The notes: a model not told the origin generated them from the sequence alone. Shown: positions 17,430-26,259, numbered from the stretch's first letter. The stretch is DNA of 64,000 bases from Flavobacterium sp. (GCF_024710485.1 NZ_JANJUQ010000007.1:62001-126000); one strand, 5' to 3'. Numbers and translations: made by a program.

Positions 17430-19481
17430 TTGAAATATATATACTTATTACCTATCATTCTAATTTTCTTCTCTTGCTCTAAAAATGAGAAGACACCCAG
17501 TATTAATAAAAAAAGAGACTCAGCAAAAACATATTTCAATTTGTATTTATCAAAAAAAAATCTCAATGATAAAAACAATGAACTAAACCTAGTTAAATCT
17601 TTTGAGATTTTAAAATCTCAAAAAAATGATTTAGAAAACAGAAAATTACTTTATGACATTATAGTAGAATTTTACAAAAACAATAGGTTAGATAAACTTG
17701 ACGAATCTTCAAAACTATTATTAAAACTATCATCCACATCCAACGACACTCTAAACTTGGGAATGGCCTATAGGTCTAGAGGTAATTTTTATTTCAAAAC
17801 TCAAAAAATTGATAGTTCTTATTTTTTTTATTTAAAAGCTGAAAAAATTTATAGCAAATTAAACGATAAGCCTAATTATGCTAACATTTTAATGAATAAA
17901 GGAATCGCTCAATACTCAATTGGAGATTATCTTGGAGCTGAATTATCTTTAAAAAAAGCTCACTCTCTTTTTCTTGAAACAAAAATTTATAATAAAATAT
18001 ATGGCTCACTAGATCAACTCGGTCTTGTAGCAACTGAATTAAAAGAGTACGAAAAAGGAATCTTTTACTTTAATAAGGCCCTAGAGGCAATTGAAGACTT
18101 GCCATCCCCAGAAGACAGAACATATTTTAAAACCGTCTGTCAAAATAATATAGGCTACCTTTATCTAAAATCAAGAGATTTTTCTAAAGGGATATACTTT
18201 TTTAATGAAGCACTGAAAAACAAATTGATTATAGATGAAGACCCTTTATTATATTCAAATCTTATTGATAATTTAGCTTATTGCAAGCTACAAAATAAAG
18301 AGTTAAGCGGTATTTCAGGTTTACTTTTTGAAGCATTAAAAATCAGAAAAGAAATTAATAACTCAACAGCAATTGTTGGAAGTTATATTCATCTCTCTGA
18401 ATATTATCAGCGAGAAAATGACATATCAAAATCTATAGAATACTCAAACTATGCTCTTAACACAGCAAAAAAATCTAAAATTCCAACAAATATTGTTCTA
18501 GCTTTAAAGCAAGCATCAATTGTTGATGTTAAAAGATCTCCAACTTATTCAAGAGAATATATTCGTATTAGTGATAGTCTTCAAATAGCTGAAAGAAACT
18601 CTAAAGACAGATTCGCGCGTCTCCAACTCGAAACCGACGAAATAAAACAAGAAAACCAAGGCCTAGCCGAAAAAAACCGCAACTTACTCTACGTTTTTGT
18701 GGTTACCTTTATTTTGGTAGTTTTATTGTTTGTAGTAAGGGCACAACGCGCCAGAACCCGAGAATTACTCTACAAACAAGCCCAACAAAAAGCCAATGAA
18801 GACATCTACAACCTCATGATGTCACAGCAGGCTATTATTGATGAAAGTCGCAGCAAAGAGAAAAAACGCTTGGCACAAGACTTACACGATGGTGTACTCG
18901 GCCGAATGTTCGGATTGCGCCTTAATCTGGACAGCTTAAACTCGAGTACTGATGATGAAGCCGTCCAAAAACGTTTTGAACTCTTAAACGAGCTAAAAAC
19001 GATAGAACAAGACATTCGCGAAATCTCTCACGACCTAAACCGAGAAAAACAAGTACTAATCAACAACTTTGTTTCCATCGTTCATAATTTATTAGAAGAA
19101 CAAAAGAATGCCTTTCCGGCTGAAGTCAATTATACCATAGACAACAACGTTAACTGGGACAAAATCGGGAACGCCATCAAAATCAATTTGTACCGAATTT
19201 TACAAGAAGGATTGCAAAACATTAACAAATATGCCAATGCAAAAAACATCTATGTAGAAATCAAAGGTGACGAAGAAAATGTATATTTGAAAATTAAAGA
19301 TGACGGTATCGGTTTCGATGTCAACAAAAAGAGCAAAGGCATTGGTATGCAAAACATGATTTCAAGAACACACGATTGTAAAGGAATTATCGATATTACC
19401 TCGAAAAAAGACGAAGGAACCAAAATAGTCATTACCATACCTATAGAAACAAAACAACCCACCACAATACCACAAGCATGA
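17430..19481 (+). CDS. TPR-containing sensor histidine kinase (paralogue 2), TTG start
   Basis: A 683-residue membrane sensor with the same plan as the kinase at 14772. The export signal ends in a lipobox-like FFSC at Cys16. TPR-type helical repeats occupy about 30-400 (YANILMNKGIAQYSIGDY, GIFYFNKALEAI). One membrane span lies at about 418-438. A HisKA_3 domain has His486 in QDLHDGV, and a HATPase domain has DDGIGFD and GIGMQNM. The start is TTG; no in-frame ATG lies upstream, and this TTG gives the complete signal peptide. Bases to about 18600 are very AT-rich and the kinase half is not. It overlaps the next response regulator by 4 bp (ATGA), so the two are translationally coupled and almost certainly a cognate pair. 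Confidence 0.88.
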   Translation: MKYIYLLPIILIFFSCSKNEKTPSINKKRDSAKTYFNLYLSKKNLNDKNNELNLVKSFEILKSQKNDLENRKLLYDIIVEFYKNNRLDKLDESSKLLLKLSSTSNDTLNLGMAYRSRGNFYFKTQKIDSSYFFYLKAEKIYSKLNDKPNYANILMNKGIAQYSIGDYLGAELSLKKAHSLFLETKIYNKIYGSLDQLGLVATELKEYEKGIFYFNKALEAIEDLPSPEDRTYFKTVCQNNIGYLYLKSRDFSKGIYFFNEALKNKLIIDEDPLLYSNLIDNLAYCKLQNKELSGISGLLFEALKIRKEINNSTAIVGSYIHLSEYYQRENDISKSIEYSNYALNTAKKSKIPTNIVLALKQASIVDVKRSPTYSREYIRISDSLQIAERNSKDRFARLQLETDEIKQENQGLAEKNRNLLYVFVVTFILVVLLFVVRAQRARTRELLYKQAQQKANEDIYNLMMSQQAIIDESRSKEKKRLAQDLHDGVLGRMFGLRLNLDSLNSSTDDEAVQKRFELLNELKTIEQDIREISHDLNREKQVLINNFVSIVHNLLEEQKNAFPAEVNYTIDNNVNWDKIGNAIKINLYRILQEGLQNINKYANAKNIYVEIKGDEENVYLKIKDDGIGFDVNKKSKGIGMQNMISRTHDCKGIIDITSKKDEGTKIVITIPIETKQPTTIPQA

Positions 19482-20143
19482 AAACCCCTATCCAAATTTT
19501 AATTGTAGACGACCATCCATTTATTATTGAGGCCTACAAAAATGCCATCAATAAATACAGCCAAAATGGCTTCGAATTCGAAGTTACTCAAGCCAACAAC
19601 TGCAAGTCGGGTTACGAAAACATTGTTGACGGTTCCAAAAAGTTTGACATTGCATTTTTCGATATCAGTATGCCTGAATATGCAGAAAAAGGCATCTATT
19701 CAGGAGAAGATTTAGCCATGCTGATGAAGTCTGAAATGCAAGAATGTAAAGTTATCTTGCTAACTATGCACACCGAACTGCTGAAAATCAACAATATTAT
19801 CAAAAACATCAACCCAAGCGGTTTAATCATTAAAAACGACTTGACCTTCGACGAATTGTTGTTCGCCTTCGATAAAATCATCAACAACGAAAGCTATTAC
19901 AGCCAAACCGTAATCAAATTGGTTGGCCAAGCCCAATATAACAACATCGAATTGGATGTATTCGACAAACAAATCCTTTTCCACCTTTCTAAAGGCGTAA
20001 AAACAAAAGATTTGCCAACTTACATTCCACTTTCACTAAGCGCCATAGAGAAAAGAAAACTCAACATTCGTGAAATCTTGGAAGTCCCGGGCGGAACCGA
20101 CGTGGATTTAATCCGTGAAGCCAAAAATAAAGGTGTCATTTAA
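19478..20143 (+). CDS. Response regulator with diverged LuxR-type HTH (paralogue 2)
   Basis: A 221-residue regulator paralogous to the one at 13437. The receiver domain has Asp11/Asp12 and phosphoacceptor Asp62 in FFDISMP, then the shared insertion (EYAEKGIYSGEDL). The C-terminal HTH (LFHLSKGVKTKDLPTYIPLS) is a diverged NarL/LuxR-type recognition domain. Its start codon overlaps the stop of the kinase at 17430, which identifies the partner. Targets are unknown; the peptide-repeat gene and its direct repeats just upstream of this pair are the obvious candidates. Confidence 0.88.
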   Translation: MKTPIQILIVDDHPFIIEAYKNAINKYSQNGFEFEVTQANNCKSGYENIVDGSKKFDIAFFDISMPEYAEKGIYSGEDLAMLMKSEMQECKVILLTMHTELLKINNIIKNINPSGLIIKNDLTFDELLFAFDKIINNESYYSQTVIKLVGQAQYNNIELDVFDKQILFHLSKGVKTKDLPTYIPLSLSAIEKRKLNIREILEVPGGTDVDLIREAKNKGVI

Positions 20144-20147
20144 CGAT

Positions 20148-20182
20148 TATGCGGGAAACCATAGCAAAATATGCGGGAAACC
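20148..20182 (+). repeat. Two direct copies of TATGCGGGAAACC
   Basis: A 13-bp word at 20148-20160 recurs exactly at 20170-20182 with a 22-bp period, starting 4 bp after the regulator stop. The region to 20304 holds no gene. It could be a binding site, part of a 3' untranslated RNA, or a duplication relic. Confidence 0.5.
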
Positions 20183-20304
20183 GTAATTAACCTCTTCACT
20201 ACAATACTTAACTTAGCCAAATGATTTCAGGGTTAGTATTTGTAGAATCAAACGAGTAGGCCCAAACTTCAATAACTACCGTTTAATTTACAAGACTTAG
20301 GGGG

Positions 20305-20334
20305 AAAAGCGATACTCAAGGGTATCGCTTTTTT
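20305..20334. terminator. Bidirectional terminator between the signalling island and thiL
   Basis: A perfect 11-bp stem (AAAAGCGATAC with GTATCGCTTTT) around TCAAGG, with A and T runs on either side, lies between convergent genes. Confidence 0.85.
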
Positions 20335-21379
20335 ATTGACTTATAGCGTCCCAACCACGAGCTTTCAACGGAATTTTAGTGTTGGCTCTGGTCACCAAAT
20401 GTACGCCCTCGCTTTCCTGTGTCATGTGCCCAATCACGGTAAAATTCGGATTGGCTTTGATTTTATCAAAATCTTCTAAGGCAATGGTAAACAGCAATTC
20501 GTAATCTTCGCCACCATTAATCGCTACAGTGGTAGAATCGATATTAAACTCTTCGCAAACATTGATAAACTGAGGATCTATCGGAATTTTTTCTTCAAAT
20601 AAGTTACAGCCCACTTTACTTTGCTTACAAATATGAATGATTTCCGAAGACAAACCGTCCGAAACATCAATCATGGCCGTGGGTTTTACTTCCAATTTTT
20701 CCAACAATTCTCTAATATCCGTACGCGCCTCAGGTTTGAGCTGTCGCTCAATCAAATAGGTATAATTGTCCAAATCAGGCTGGTTGTTCGGATTCACTTG
20801 AAACACTTGCTTCTCACGTTCTAAAACCTGCAATCCCATATACGCCGAACCCAAATCGCCGGTAACCACCAACAAATCATTTTCCTTAGCGCCATTGCGA
20901 TACACCAAATCTTTTTCGTTAGCTTCGCCCAAAGCGGTTATCGAAATAATCATCCCTTTTTGAGAAGAAGTTGTATCGCCGCCAATCACATCTACTTTAT
21001 AAATCTTGGCCGCCATGGCAATCCCTTCAAAAAGTTCTTCTAAAGCTTCCAACGGAAATCGGTTAGAAACCGCAATCGAAACCGTTATCTGAGTAGGTCT
21101 GGCATTCATAGCTGCGATATCAGACAAATTCACCACCACAGCTTTATAACCCAAATGCTTTAAAGGCATATAACTCAAATCGAAATGAACGCCTTCAATC
21201 AACAAATCAGTAGAAACAACAGTCTTTTTCCCTTTAAAATCTAAAACGGCAGCATCATCGCCTATACTTTTTAAAGTAGAAGCTTGTTTTACGTCGAAAT
21301 TCTTGGTCAAATGGCTAATCAATCCAAACTCTCCCAATTGAGAAAGCGGTGTGCGTTGGGGTGTTTTATCTTCTAACAT
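20333..21379 (-). CDS. thiL: Thiamine-monophosphate kinase
   Basis: Final step of thiamine diphosphate synthesis: ATP-dependent phosphorylation of thiamine monophosphate. The 348-residue protein has family motifs LGEFGLISHLT near the start, SIGDDAAVL (metal and ATP binding), STDLLIEGVHFDL, VVNLSDIAAMNARP, IGGDTT, and a C-terminal GGEDYELLFT. It is monocistronic, with its own -7 box upstream and a shared terminator downstream. Confidence 0.95.
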   Translation of the reverse strand: MLEDKTPQRTPLSQLGEFGLISHLTKNFDVKQASTLKSIGDDAAVLDFKGKKTVVSTDLLIEGVHFDLSYMPLKHLGYKAVVVNLSDIAAMNARPTQITVSIAVSNRFPLEALEELFEGIAMAAKIYKVDVIGGDTTSSQKGMIISITALGEANEKDLVYRNGAKENDLLVVTGDLGSAYMGLQVLEREKQVFQVNPNNQPDLDNYTYLIERQLKPEARTDIRELLEKLEVKPTAMIDVSDGLSSEIIHICKQSKVGCNLFEEKIPIDPQFINVCEEFNIDSTTVAINGGEDYELLFTIALEDFDKIKANPNFTVIGHMTQESEGVHLVTRANTKIPLKARGWDAISQ

Positions 21380-21399
21380 CTCTATAAGGTTCTAAAGTG

Positions 21400-21431
21400 C
21401 AAAGATACTAAGGTTCTAAGGTTTATTCCAA
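21400..21431 (-). promoter_or_regulatory. Promoter of thiL
   Basis: Read on the minus strand, TATCTTTG (21400-21407) matches TAnnTTTG, with TTG at 21429-21431 about 21 bp upstream. The thiL ATG is 20 bp downstream. Confidence 0.5.
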
Positions 21432-21432
21432 T

Positions 21433-21464
21433 AAAAAAACCCGATTGCTTTCACAATCAGGTTT
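21433..21464 (-). terminator. Terminator of lepA
   Basis: An 11-bp stem with one mismatch (AAACCTGATTG with CAATCGGGTTT, minus strand) is followed by a T run, 56 bp after the lepA stop. Confidence 0.7.
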
Positions 21465-21519
21465 CTATTATAATGTAATTCCTTAGTGCATCAGCGCCTC
21501 AGAACCTTAGCACCTAATT

Positions 21520-23316
21520 TTAATCATTCAACTTCAATACCGCCATAAATGCTTCTTGCGGAATCTCCACATTACCTACCTGACGCATTCTCTTTTTCCC
21601 TTTTTTCTGTTTTTCCAAGAGTTTACGCTTACGGGAAATATCACCTCCGTAACACTTGGCAGTAACGTCTTTACGCAACGCTTTGATGGTTTCACGGGCG
21701 ATGATTTTGGCTCCGATAGCGGCCTGAATAGGAATATCAAACTGTTGTCTCGGAATCAATTCACGGAGCTTTTCACACATCTTTTTACCAATGTTGTACG
21801 CGTTGTCTTCGTGAATCAAAGCCGACAAGGCATCTACTGAATTTCCGTTCAATAACACGTCTAATTTCACCAATTTAGAAGCTCTCATACCTATCGGAGA
21901 GTAATCAAACGAAGCATATCCTTTGGAAACCGTTTTCAATCGGTCGTAAAAATCAAATACAATTTCTGCCAACGGCATATCGAAGTTCAACTCTACTCGC
22001 TCGGTAGTTAAATAGGTTTGGTTGGTAATGATACCGCGTTTTTCAATACACAAACTCATTACGTTACCCACAAAATCGGCTTTGGTAATAATCGTGGCTT
22101 TGATAAACGGCTCTTCTACGCGGTCTAATTTAGACGGTTCCGGCAAATCAGACGGGTTGTTCACCACAATTGGAGTGTCAGGTTCTTTTTTAGTATAGGC
22201 CAAATACGAAACGTTCGGTACCGTAGTGATTACCGTCATGTCGAATTCACGCTCCAATCGCTCCTGAATAATCTCCAAGTGCAACATGCCCAAGAATCCG
22301 CAACGGAAACCAAATCCCAAAGCAGCCGAGCTCTCAGGCGCAAACACCAAAGAAGCATCATTCAATTGCAATTTTTCCATAGAAGAACGCAAATCTTCAT
22401 AATCTTCCGTATCTACTGGATAAATCCCGGCAAAAACCATCGGTTTTACATCTTCAAAACCAACAATCATATTCGTAGTTGGTATTTTGGCATCGGTAAT
22501 GGTATCTCCTACTTTTACTTCTTTCGCTTCTTTAATCCCCGAAATCAAATACCCAACATCACCGGTAGAAATCACTTCTTTCGGCACTTGGTTGAGTTTT
22601 AATGTTCCAACCTCATCGGCAAAATATTCGTTGCCCGTGGCCATAAACTTAATTTTTTGACCCTTGCGAATTTCTCCGTTTTTCACTCGGAAAATAACTT
22701 CAATCCCACGAAACGGATTGTAAACGCTGTCAAAAATCAAGGCCTGTAACGGTTCGTCTTTGCTGCCTTTAGGCGCCGGGATTTTTTCAATAATGGCCGA
22801 TAAAATATTCTCCACACCAAATCCGGTTTTCCCCGAAGCGTGGATAATATCTTCCAACTTACAACCCAACAAATCAATAATATCGTCGCTCACTTCTTCC
22901 GGATTGGCACTCGGCAAATCCACTTTGTTCAACACCGGAATAATCTCTAAATCGTTTTCCAAAGCCAAATACAAGTTGGAAATGGTTTGTGCCTGTATAC
23001 TTTGCGCGGCATCTACAATCAACAAAGCGCCTTCACAAGCCGCAATCGAACGGGAAACTTCATACGAAAAATCCACGTGTCCCGGCGTATCAATCAGGTT
23101 CAAGATATAATCTTCGCCTTTGTATTTGTACTCCATTTGAATGGCGTGACTCTTAATGGTAATCCCACGCTCGCGCTCCAAGTCCATGTTGTCCAACAAC
23201 TGCGCTTTTTCCTCTCGAGCCGAAACGGTTTGAGTAGCACTCAACAATCGGTCGGCCAACGTACTTTTTCCGTGGTCAATGTGGGCAATAATGCAAAAAT
23301 TTCTAATATGTTTCAT
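21520..23316 (-). CDS. lepA: Elongation factor 4 (LepA)
   Basis: Ribosome-associated translational GTPase that back-translocates or remodels stalled ribosomes. I chose the ATG at 23316 ([19 protein letters not shown]), which puts the G1 P-loop at the usual distance from the N-terminus. The longer frame adds ten residues without support. Further motifs are RERGITIKS (G2), [12 protein letters not shown] (G3), NKVDLPSA (G4) and the LepA-specific C-terminal [20 protein letters not shown]. At 598 residues it is full length. Confidence 0.97.
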   Translation of the reverse strand: MKHIRNFCIIAHIDHGKSTLADRLLSATQTVSAREEKAQLLDNMDLERERGITIKSHAIQMEYKYKGEDYILNLIDTPGHVDFSYEVSRSIAACEGALLIVDAAQSIQAQTISNLYLALENDLEIIPVLNKVDLPSANPEEVSDDIIDLLGCKLEDIIHASGKTGFGVENILSAIIEKIPAPKGSKDEPLQALIFDSVYNPFRGIEVIFRVKNGEIRKGQKIKFMATGNEYFADEVGTLKLNQVPKEVISTGDVGYLISGIKEAKEVKVGDTITDAKIPTTNMIVGFEDVKPMVFAGIYPVDTEDYEDLRSSMEKLQLNDASLVFAPESSAALGFGFRCGFLGMLHLEIIQERLEREFDMTVITTVPNVSYLAYTKKEPDTPIVVNNPSDLPEPSKLDRVEEPFIKATIITKADFVGNVMSLCIEKRGIITNQTYLTTERVELNFDMPLAEIVFDFYDRLKTVSKGYASFDYSPIGMRASKLVKLDVLLNGNSVDALSALIHEDNAYNIGKKMCEKLRELIPRQQFDIPIQAAIGAKIIARETIKALRKDVTAKCYGGDISRKRKLLEKQKKGKKRMRQVGNVEIPQEAFMAVLKLND

Positions 23317-23389
23317 ATAAAATGAATGTTTTTTATTCGAAAACATGCCGTGCTTCGCATGTCATTTTCTTTCTTTGTCAATTTAATTA

Positions 23390-23514
23390 GGGCGTGACCC
23401 CTTGGCCTGTCTTGATCCTGTCGAAAGGGGTCGGGCTTTCCGTTGCAATCTTTTGCTTTTTTCAAAAGCAAAAGGATTTTCACTTTAATCCCTCACGCAA
23501 ACCACCGCTATCCC
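23390..23514 (+). repeat. Interspersed palindromic repeat, family B, copy 2
   Basis: It begins GGGCGTGACCCC, has GGTCGGGCTTTCCG then a perfect 11-bp stem (CTTTTGCTTTT with AAAAGCAAAAG, loop TTC), and ends CCCTCACGCAAACCACCGCTATCC. Ordered words match 3576-3645, although the central stem differs. Confidence 0.65.
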
Positions 23515-23537
23515 TTTTACAGCAGTCATTTAATCGG

Positions 23538-23545
23538 CAAATATA
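23538..23545 (-). promoter_or_regulatory. -7 box candidate for lepA
   Basis: Minus-strand TATATTTG matches TAnnTTTG, 222 bp upstream of the lepA ATG. No clear -33 TTG is seen. Confidence 0.35.
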
Positions 23546-23644
23546 GGGCAAAGTTTTGGATTGCATATTGCAGATTAACGATTGTTCACCTACAAACGAA
23601 ATTCTTAAATCTAAAATCGCCCATCATCATTCAACAATCTTTAG

Positions 23645-23652
23645 TATTTTTG
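23645..23652 (+). promoter_or_regulatory. -7 box candidate for dusB
   Basis: TATTTTTG matches TAnnTTTG, 18 bp before the dusB ATG. Confidence 0.4.
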
Positions 23653-23670
23653 CAAAAAAAAAACGCAACC

Positions 23671-24663
23671 ATGCCCAAAATAGGCAACATCCAATTACCT
23701 GATTTCCCGCTGCTTCTTGCACCTATGGAAGACGTTAGCGATCCGCCTTTTCGTCGCTTGTGTAAATTACATGGCGCCGACTTAATGTACTCGGAATTCA
23801 TCTCTTCGGAAGGACTGATTCGCGATGCTGTGAAAAGCCGAATGAAATTGGATATTTTCGACTATGAACGCCCGGTTGGGATTCAAATTTTTGGTGGCGA
23901 TGAAGAAGCGATGGAGATGTCGTCCAGAATTGTCGATGCCGTCCAACCGGATTTAGTGGATATTAATTTTGGTTGTCCGGTAAAAAAAGTGGTTTGCAAA
24001 GGTGCCGGTGCCGGCGTATTGAAAGATGTTGATTTGATGGTACGCTTGACCAAAGCCGTGATTAAAGGCACTTCATTGCCCGTAACCGTAAAAACGCGTT
24101 TGGGTTGGGACGAAAACTCCATCAACATCGATGAAGTAGCCGAAAGACTGCAGGATATTGGCGTACAAGCTTTGACCATTCACGCACGCACCCGAGCGCA
24201 GATGTACAAAGGCCATTCCGATTGGTCACACATTGCCCGAGTAAAAAACAATCCGCGCATTACCATGCCTATCTTCGGCAACGGCGATATCGATTCCCCC
24301 GAAAAAGCCTTGGAATACAAAAACAAATACGGCATAGACGGTATTATGATTGGTCGCGCCGCTATTGGCTATCCTTGGATTTTTAACGAAATCAAACACT
24401 ACTTTAATACCGGTGAACACTTGCCACAACCTAGCATGGCTGACCGAATCGAGGCCGCCAGAAACCATTTGATTTGGTCTATGGAATGGAAAGGCGAACG
24501 TTTAGGGATTGTAGAAATGCGCCGCCATTATACCAATTATTTCAAAGGAATTCATGGGTTTAAAGACTTCAAGCAACGTTTAGTCACCACCGATGACCAC
24601 AATGCTTTGTTGCAAGTTTTTGAGGAAATTCGTGAGGCTTATGCCAACTATCAGTTTGTTTAA
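23671..24663 (+). CDS. dusB: tRNA-dihydrouridine synthase
   Basis: FMN- and NADPH-dependent reduction of uridines in the tRNA D-loop. The ATG at 23671 (MPKIGNIQLP) is the natural start; the longer frame begins inside the repeat. The TIM-barrel FMN enzyme shows APMEDVSDPPFR, active-site Cys102 in DINFGCPVKKV, VKTRLGW, IHARTRAQMYKG and the phosphate-binding GNGDI and MIGRAAIGYPW. The 330-residue length is normal. The DusB subgroup name is by similarity; other Dus classes are less likely. It converges on the permease gene with 4 bp overlap. Confidence 0.93.
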   Translation: MPKIGNIQLPDFPLLLAPMEDVSDPPFRRLCKLHGADLMYSEFISSEGLIRDAVKSRMKLDIFDYERPVGIQIFGGDEEAMEMSSRIVDAVQPDLVDINFGCPVKKVVCKGAGAGVLKDVDLMVRLTKAVIKGTSLPVTVKTRLGWDENSINIDEVAERLQDIGVQALTIHARTRAQMYKGHSDWSHIARVKNNPRITMPIFGNGDIDSPEKALEYKNKYGIDGIMIGRAAIGYPWIFNEIKHYFNTGEHLPQPSMADRIEAARNHLIWSMEWKGERLGIVEMRRHYTNYFKGIHGFKDFKQRLVTTDDHNALLQVFEEIREAYANYQFV

Positions 24664-25859
24664 TCCAATAGCTTTTTACTAACCCGACTACTGGCTATCC
24701 AACTGGATACTACGCCCAGCGTTACGATAGTAGCAAAAACTATCGCCACATTTTGAAGACTGAAAACCACCGGATACGCCAAAGATTCGGTAATCATAAC
24801 CCATTTGAATTGCTGTTGGATTATCACTATTACCATTCCTAAGACTAATCCAATCAATCCGCCAAAAACACTTAACAAGCTGCCTTGCAAAAGGAATATC
24901 TTTTTCAAGTCTTTAATGTCGGAGCCTAAACTATGTAAGGTTTTGAGGTTACTCTTCTTATCCAATATCATCATAATCAAAGCGCCGATTAAGTTGAACA
25001 AAGCAATAATAATCACCAAAGTAAAAATGAGATACACGGCTATGTTTTCGGTATTCAACATTTTATAAAGTGTGGCGTTTTGCTGGGCTCGGTTTCTGAT
25101 TTGTATCTTGTTTTGAAACAAATCCGAAACCTGCTTCATAACAGCAGCTTCATCGGCATTTGGCTGAAGTTTGATTTCCAAGCCGGAAACTTGATTGGGC
25201 TGTAATTCCAACAGTTCTTGCGCCAAAGTCAAATCGCAAAACACATATTTCTGATCTAAATCTTCACTAATGGCATAAATCCCTACCGGAATCAATCGGG
25301 CTTTGTTAAAGGCTTCGGCTTCGCTTTCGATAACGCCTTTGCCTTTTCGCGGCACATAAACCTCAAAAGGATTGTTGAAATCATAAAGACCGAGAGATAA
25401 TTTTTCGGAAATTCCGTAGCCAATCACTACTTCAATGGTATTGGGTTTTAACCATTTTCCGTTCACTAGGTTTTGCGCTACGACATTGGTTTGGGTAAAC
25501 TTTTTATCAACACCTTTGAGATAAGTAACTTGTTCTTTCCCGTCAAAAAAGAATAAAACGCGCTCTTCCAACACCTTACTATAAGAAGCTATGCCGGGAA
25601 TTTGAGTAAGATTTTGTTCTTGTTGGGAAGTTAAAGAGAAAAATTTTCCGGTAACAGCGGTTCCTTTTAAATCCGGGTCAAAATCGTTGGAAAAAGACAA
25701 ACTGAATTCGCGCAATCCACTAAAAACGGATAAAACAACGAATAAAGCCATGGCGCCAACTACTATGCCAACGGCTGCTATCCCGGTAATGATGTTGATA
25801 GCATTGTTCTTGCTCTTACTAAAGAGATAACGTTTGGCTATGTAAAGCGGGAAATTCAA
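24660..25859 (-). CDS. LolC/LolE-type ABC transporter permease (FtsX domain)
   Basis: Integral inner-membrane permease of a type VII/MacB-like ABC system, probably extracting lipoproteins or driving another periplasmic mechanotransmission step. The 399-residue protein starts FPLYIAKRYLFSKSKNNAIN, typical of Bacteroidetes LolC/E. It has one N-terminal span (about 20-42), a periplasmic domain, and three C-terminal spans forming the FtsX domain (about 270-395). No ATPase gene is adjacent, which is common for this family in Bacteroidetes. It follows rbfA by 7 bp in the same operon. Confidence 0.88.
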   Translation of the reverse strand: MNFPLYIAKRYLFSKSKNNAINIITGIAAVGIVVGAMALFVVLSVFSGLREFSLSFSNDFDPDLKGTAVTGKFFSLTSQQEQNLTQIPGIASYSKVLEERVLFFFDGKEQVTYLKGVDKKFTQTNVVAQNLVNGKWLKPNTIEVVIGYGISEKLSLGLYDFNNPFEVYVPRKGKGVIESEAEAFNKARLIPVGIYAISEDLDQKYVFCDLTLAQELLELQPNQVSGLEIKLQPNADEAAVMKQVSDLFQNKIQIRNRAQQNATLYKMLNTENIAVYLIFTLVIIIALFNLIGALIMMILDKKSNLKTLHSLGSDIKDLKKIFLLQGSLLSVFGGLIGLVLGMVIVIIQQQFKWVMITESLAYPVVFSLQNVAIVFATIVTLGVVSSWIASSRVSKKLLD

Positions 25860-25866
25860 GTGGCGA

Positions 25867-26259
25867 TTAAAATTTCTTGCGTTTGTCTAAAAGCTCACGG
25901 TTTTCAATAGGATTTTCTTTTCCGGCCAAGGCGTTGTCTATCTTTTCGATATAATCCAAAGAATCATCGATGTAAAAAACCAAATTCGGCACTTTGCGCA
26001 ATTGCAGCTTAACCCTTTGCGCCAAATCATGCTTTATTAAAGGTGCGTTGGTTTTAACGGCTTCGAGTAACTCGGCAGCTTTGTCCTGTGGAAAAACACT
26101 CAAATAGACTTTGGCAATGGATAAATCGGTGGTTACACTCACTTTAGAAACCGAAATCACTAAATTGGTAATCCCGTTTTTACGCACTTCGCCTTGCAGG
26201 ATATCTACTAAATCCTTTTGCAATACACTTCCTATTTTTTTCTGTCTGTTCGTTTCCAT
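25867..26259 (-). CDS. rbfA: Ribosome-binding factor A
   Basis: 30S maturation factor acting on the 16S rRNA 5' end. I chose ATG 26259 (METNRQKKIGSVLQKDL), five codons inside the longest frame. The KH-type fold is visible in VSVTTDLSIAKVYLSVFP and LRKVPNLVFYIDDSLDY, the family signature. It is 130 residues, slightly longer than the E. coli protein. First gene of the rbfA-permease operon, a pairing often seen in Flavobacteriia. Confidence 0.94.
   Translation of the reverse strand: METNRQKKIGSVLQKDLVDILQGEVRKNGITNLVISVSKVSVTTDLSIAKVYLSVFPQDKAAELLEAVKTNAPLIKHDLAQRVKLQLRKVPNLVFYIDDSLDYIEKIDNALAGKENPIENRELLDKRKKF

Larger units (their letters stand above)
23317..23670. other. Gene-free stretch between lepA and dusB
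   Basis: 354 bp between divergent genes. It holds the family-B palindromic repeat (23390-23514), a minus-strand -7 box at 23538-23545 and a plus-strand -7 box at 23645-23652. If the minus-strand box drives lepA, the lepA leader would include the whole repeat. Confidence 0.6.

Noticed and set aside
22279-23325. Several plus-strand open frames opposite lepA
   Set aside because: They mirror the codon pattern of lepA, have no domains or promoters, and overlap one another.
23443-23670. N-terminal extension of dusB
   Set aside because: It starts within the family-B repeat and is not part of Dus proteins; a -7 box lies between it and ATG 23671.
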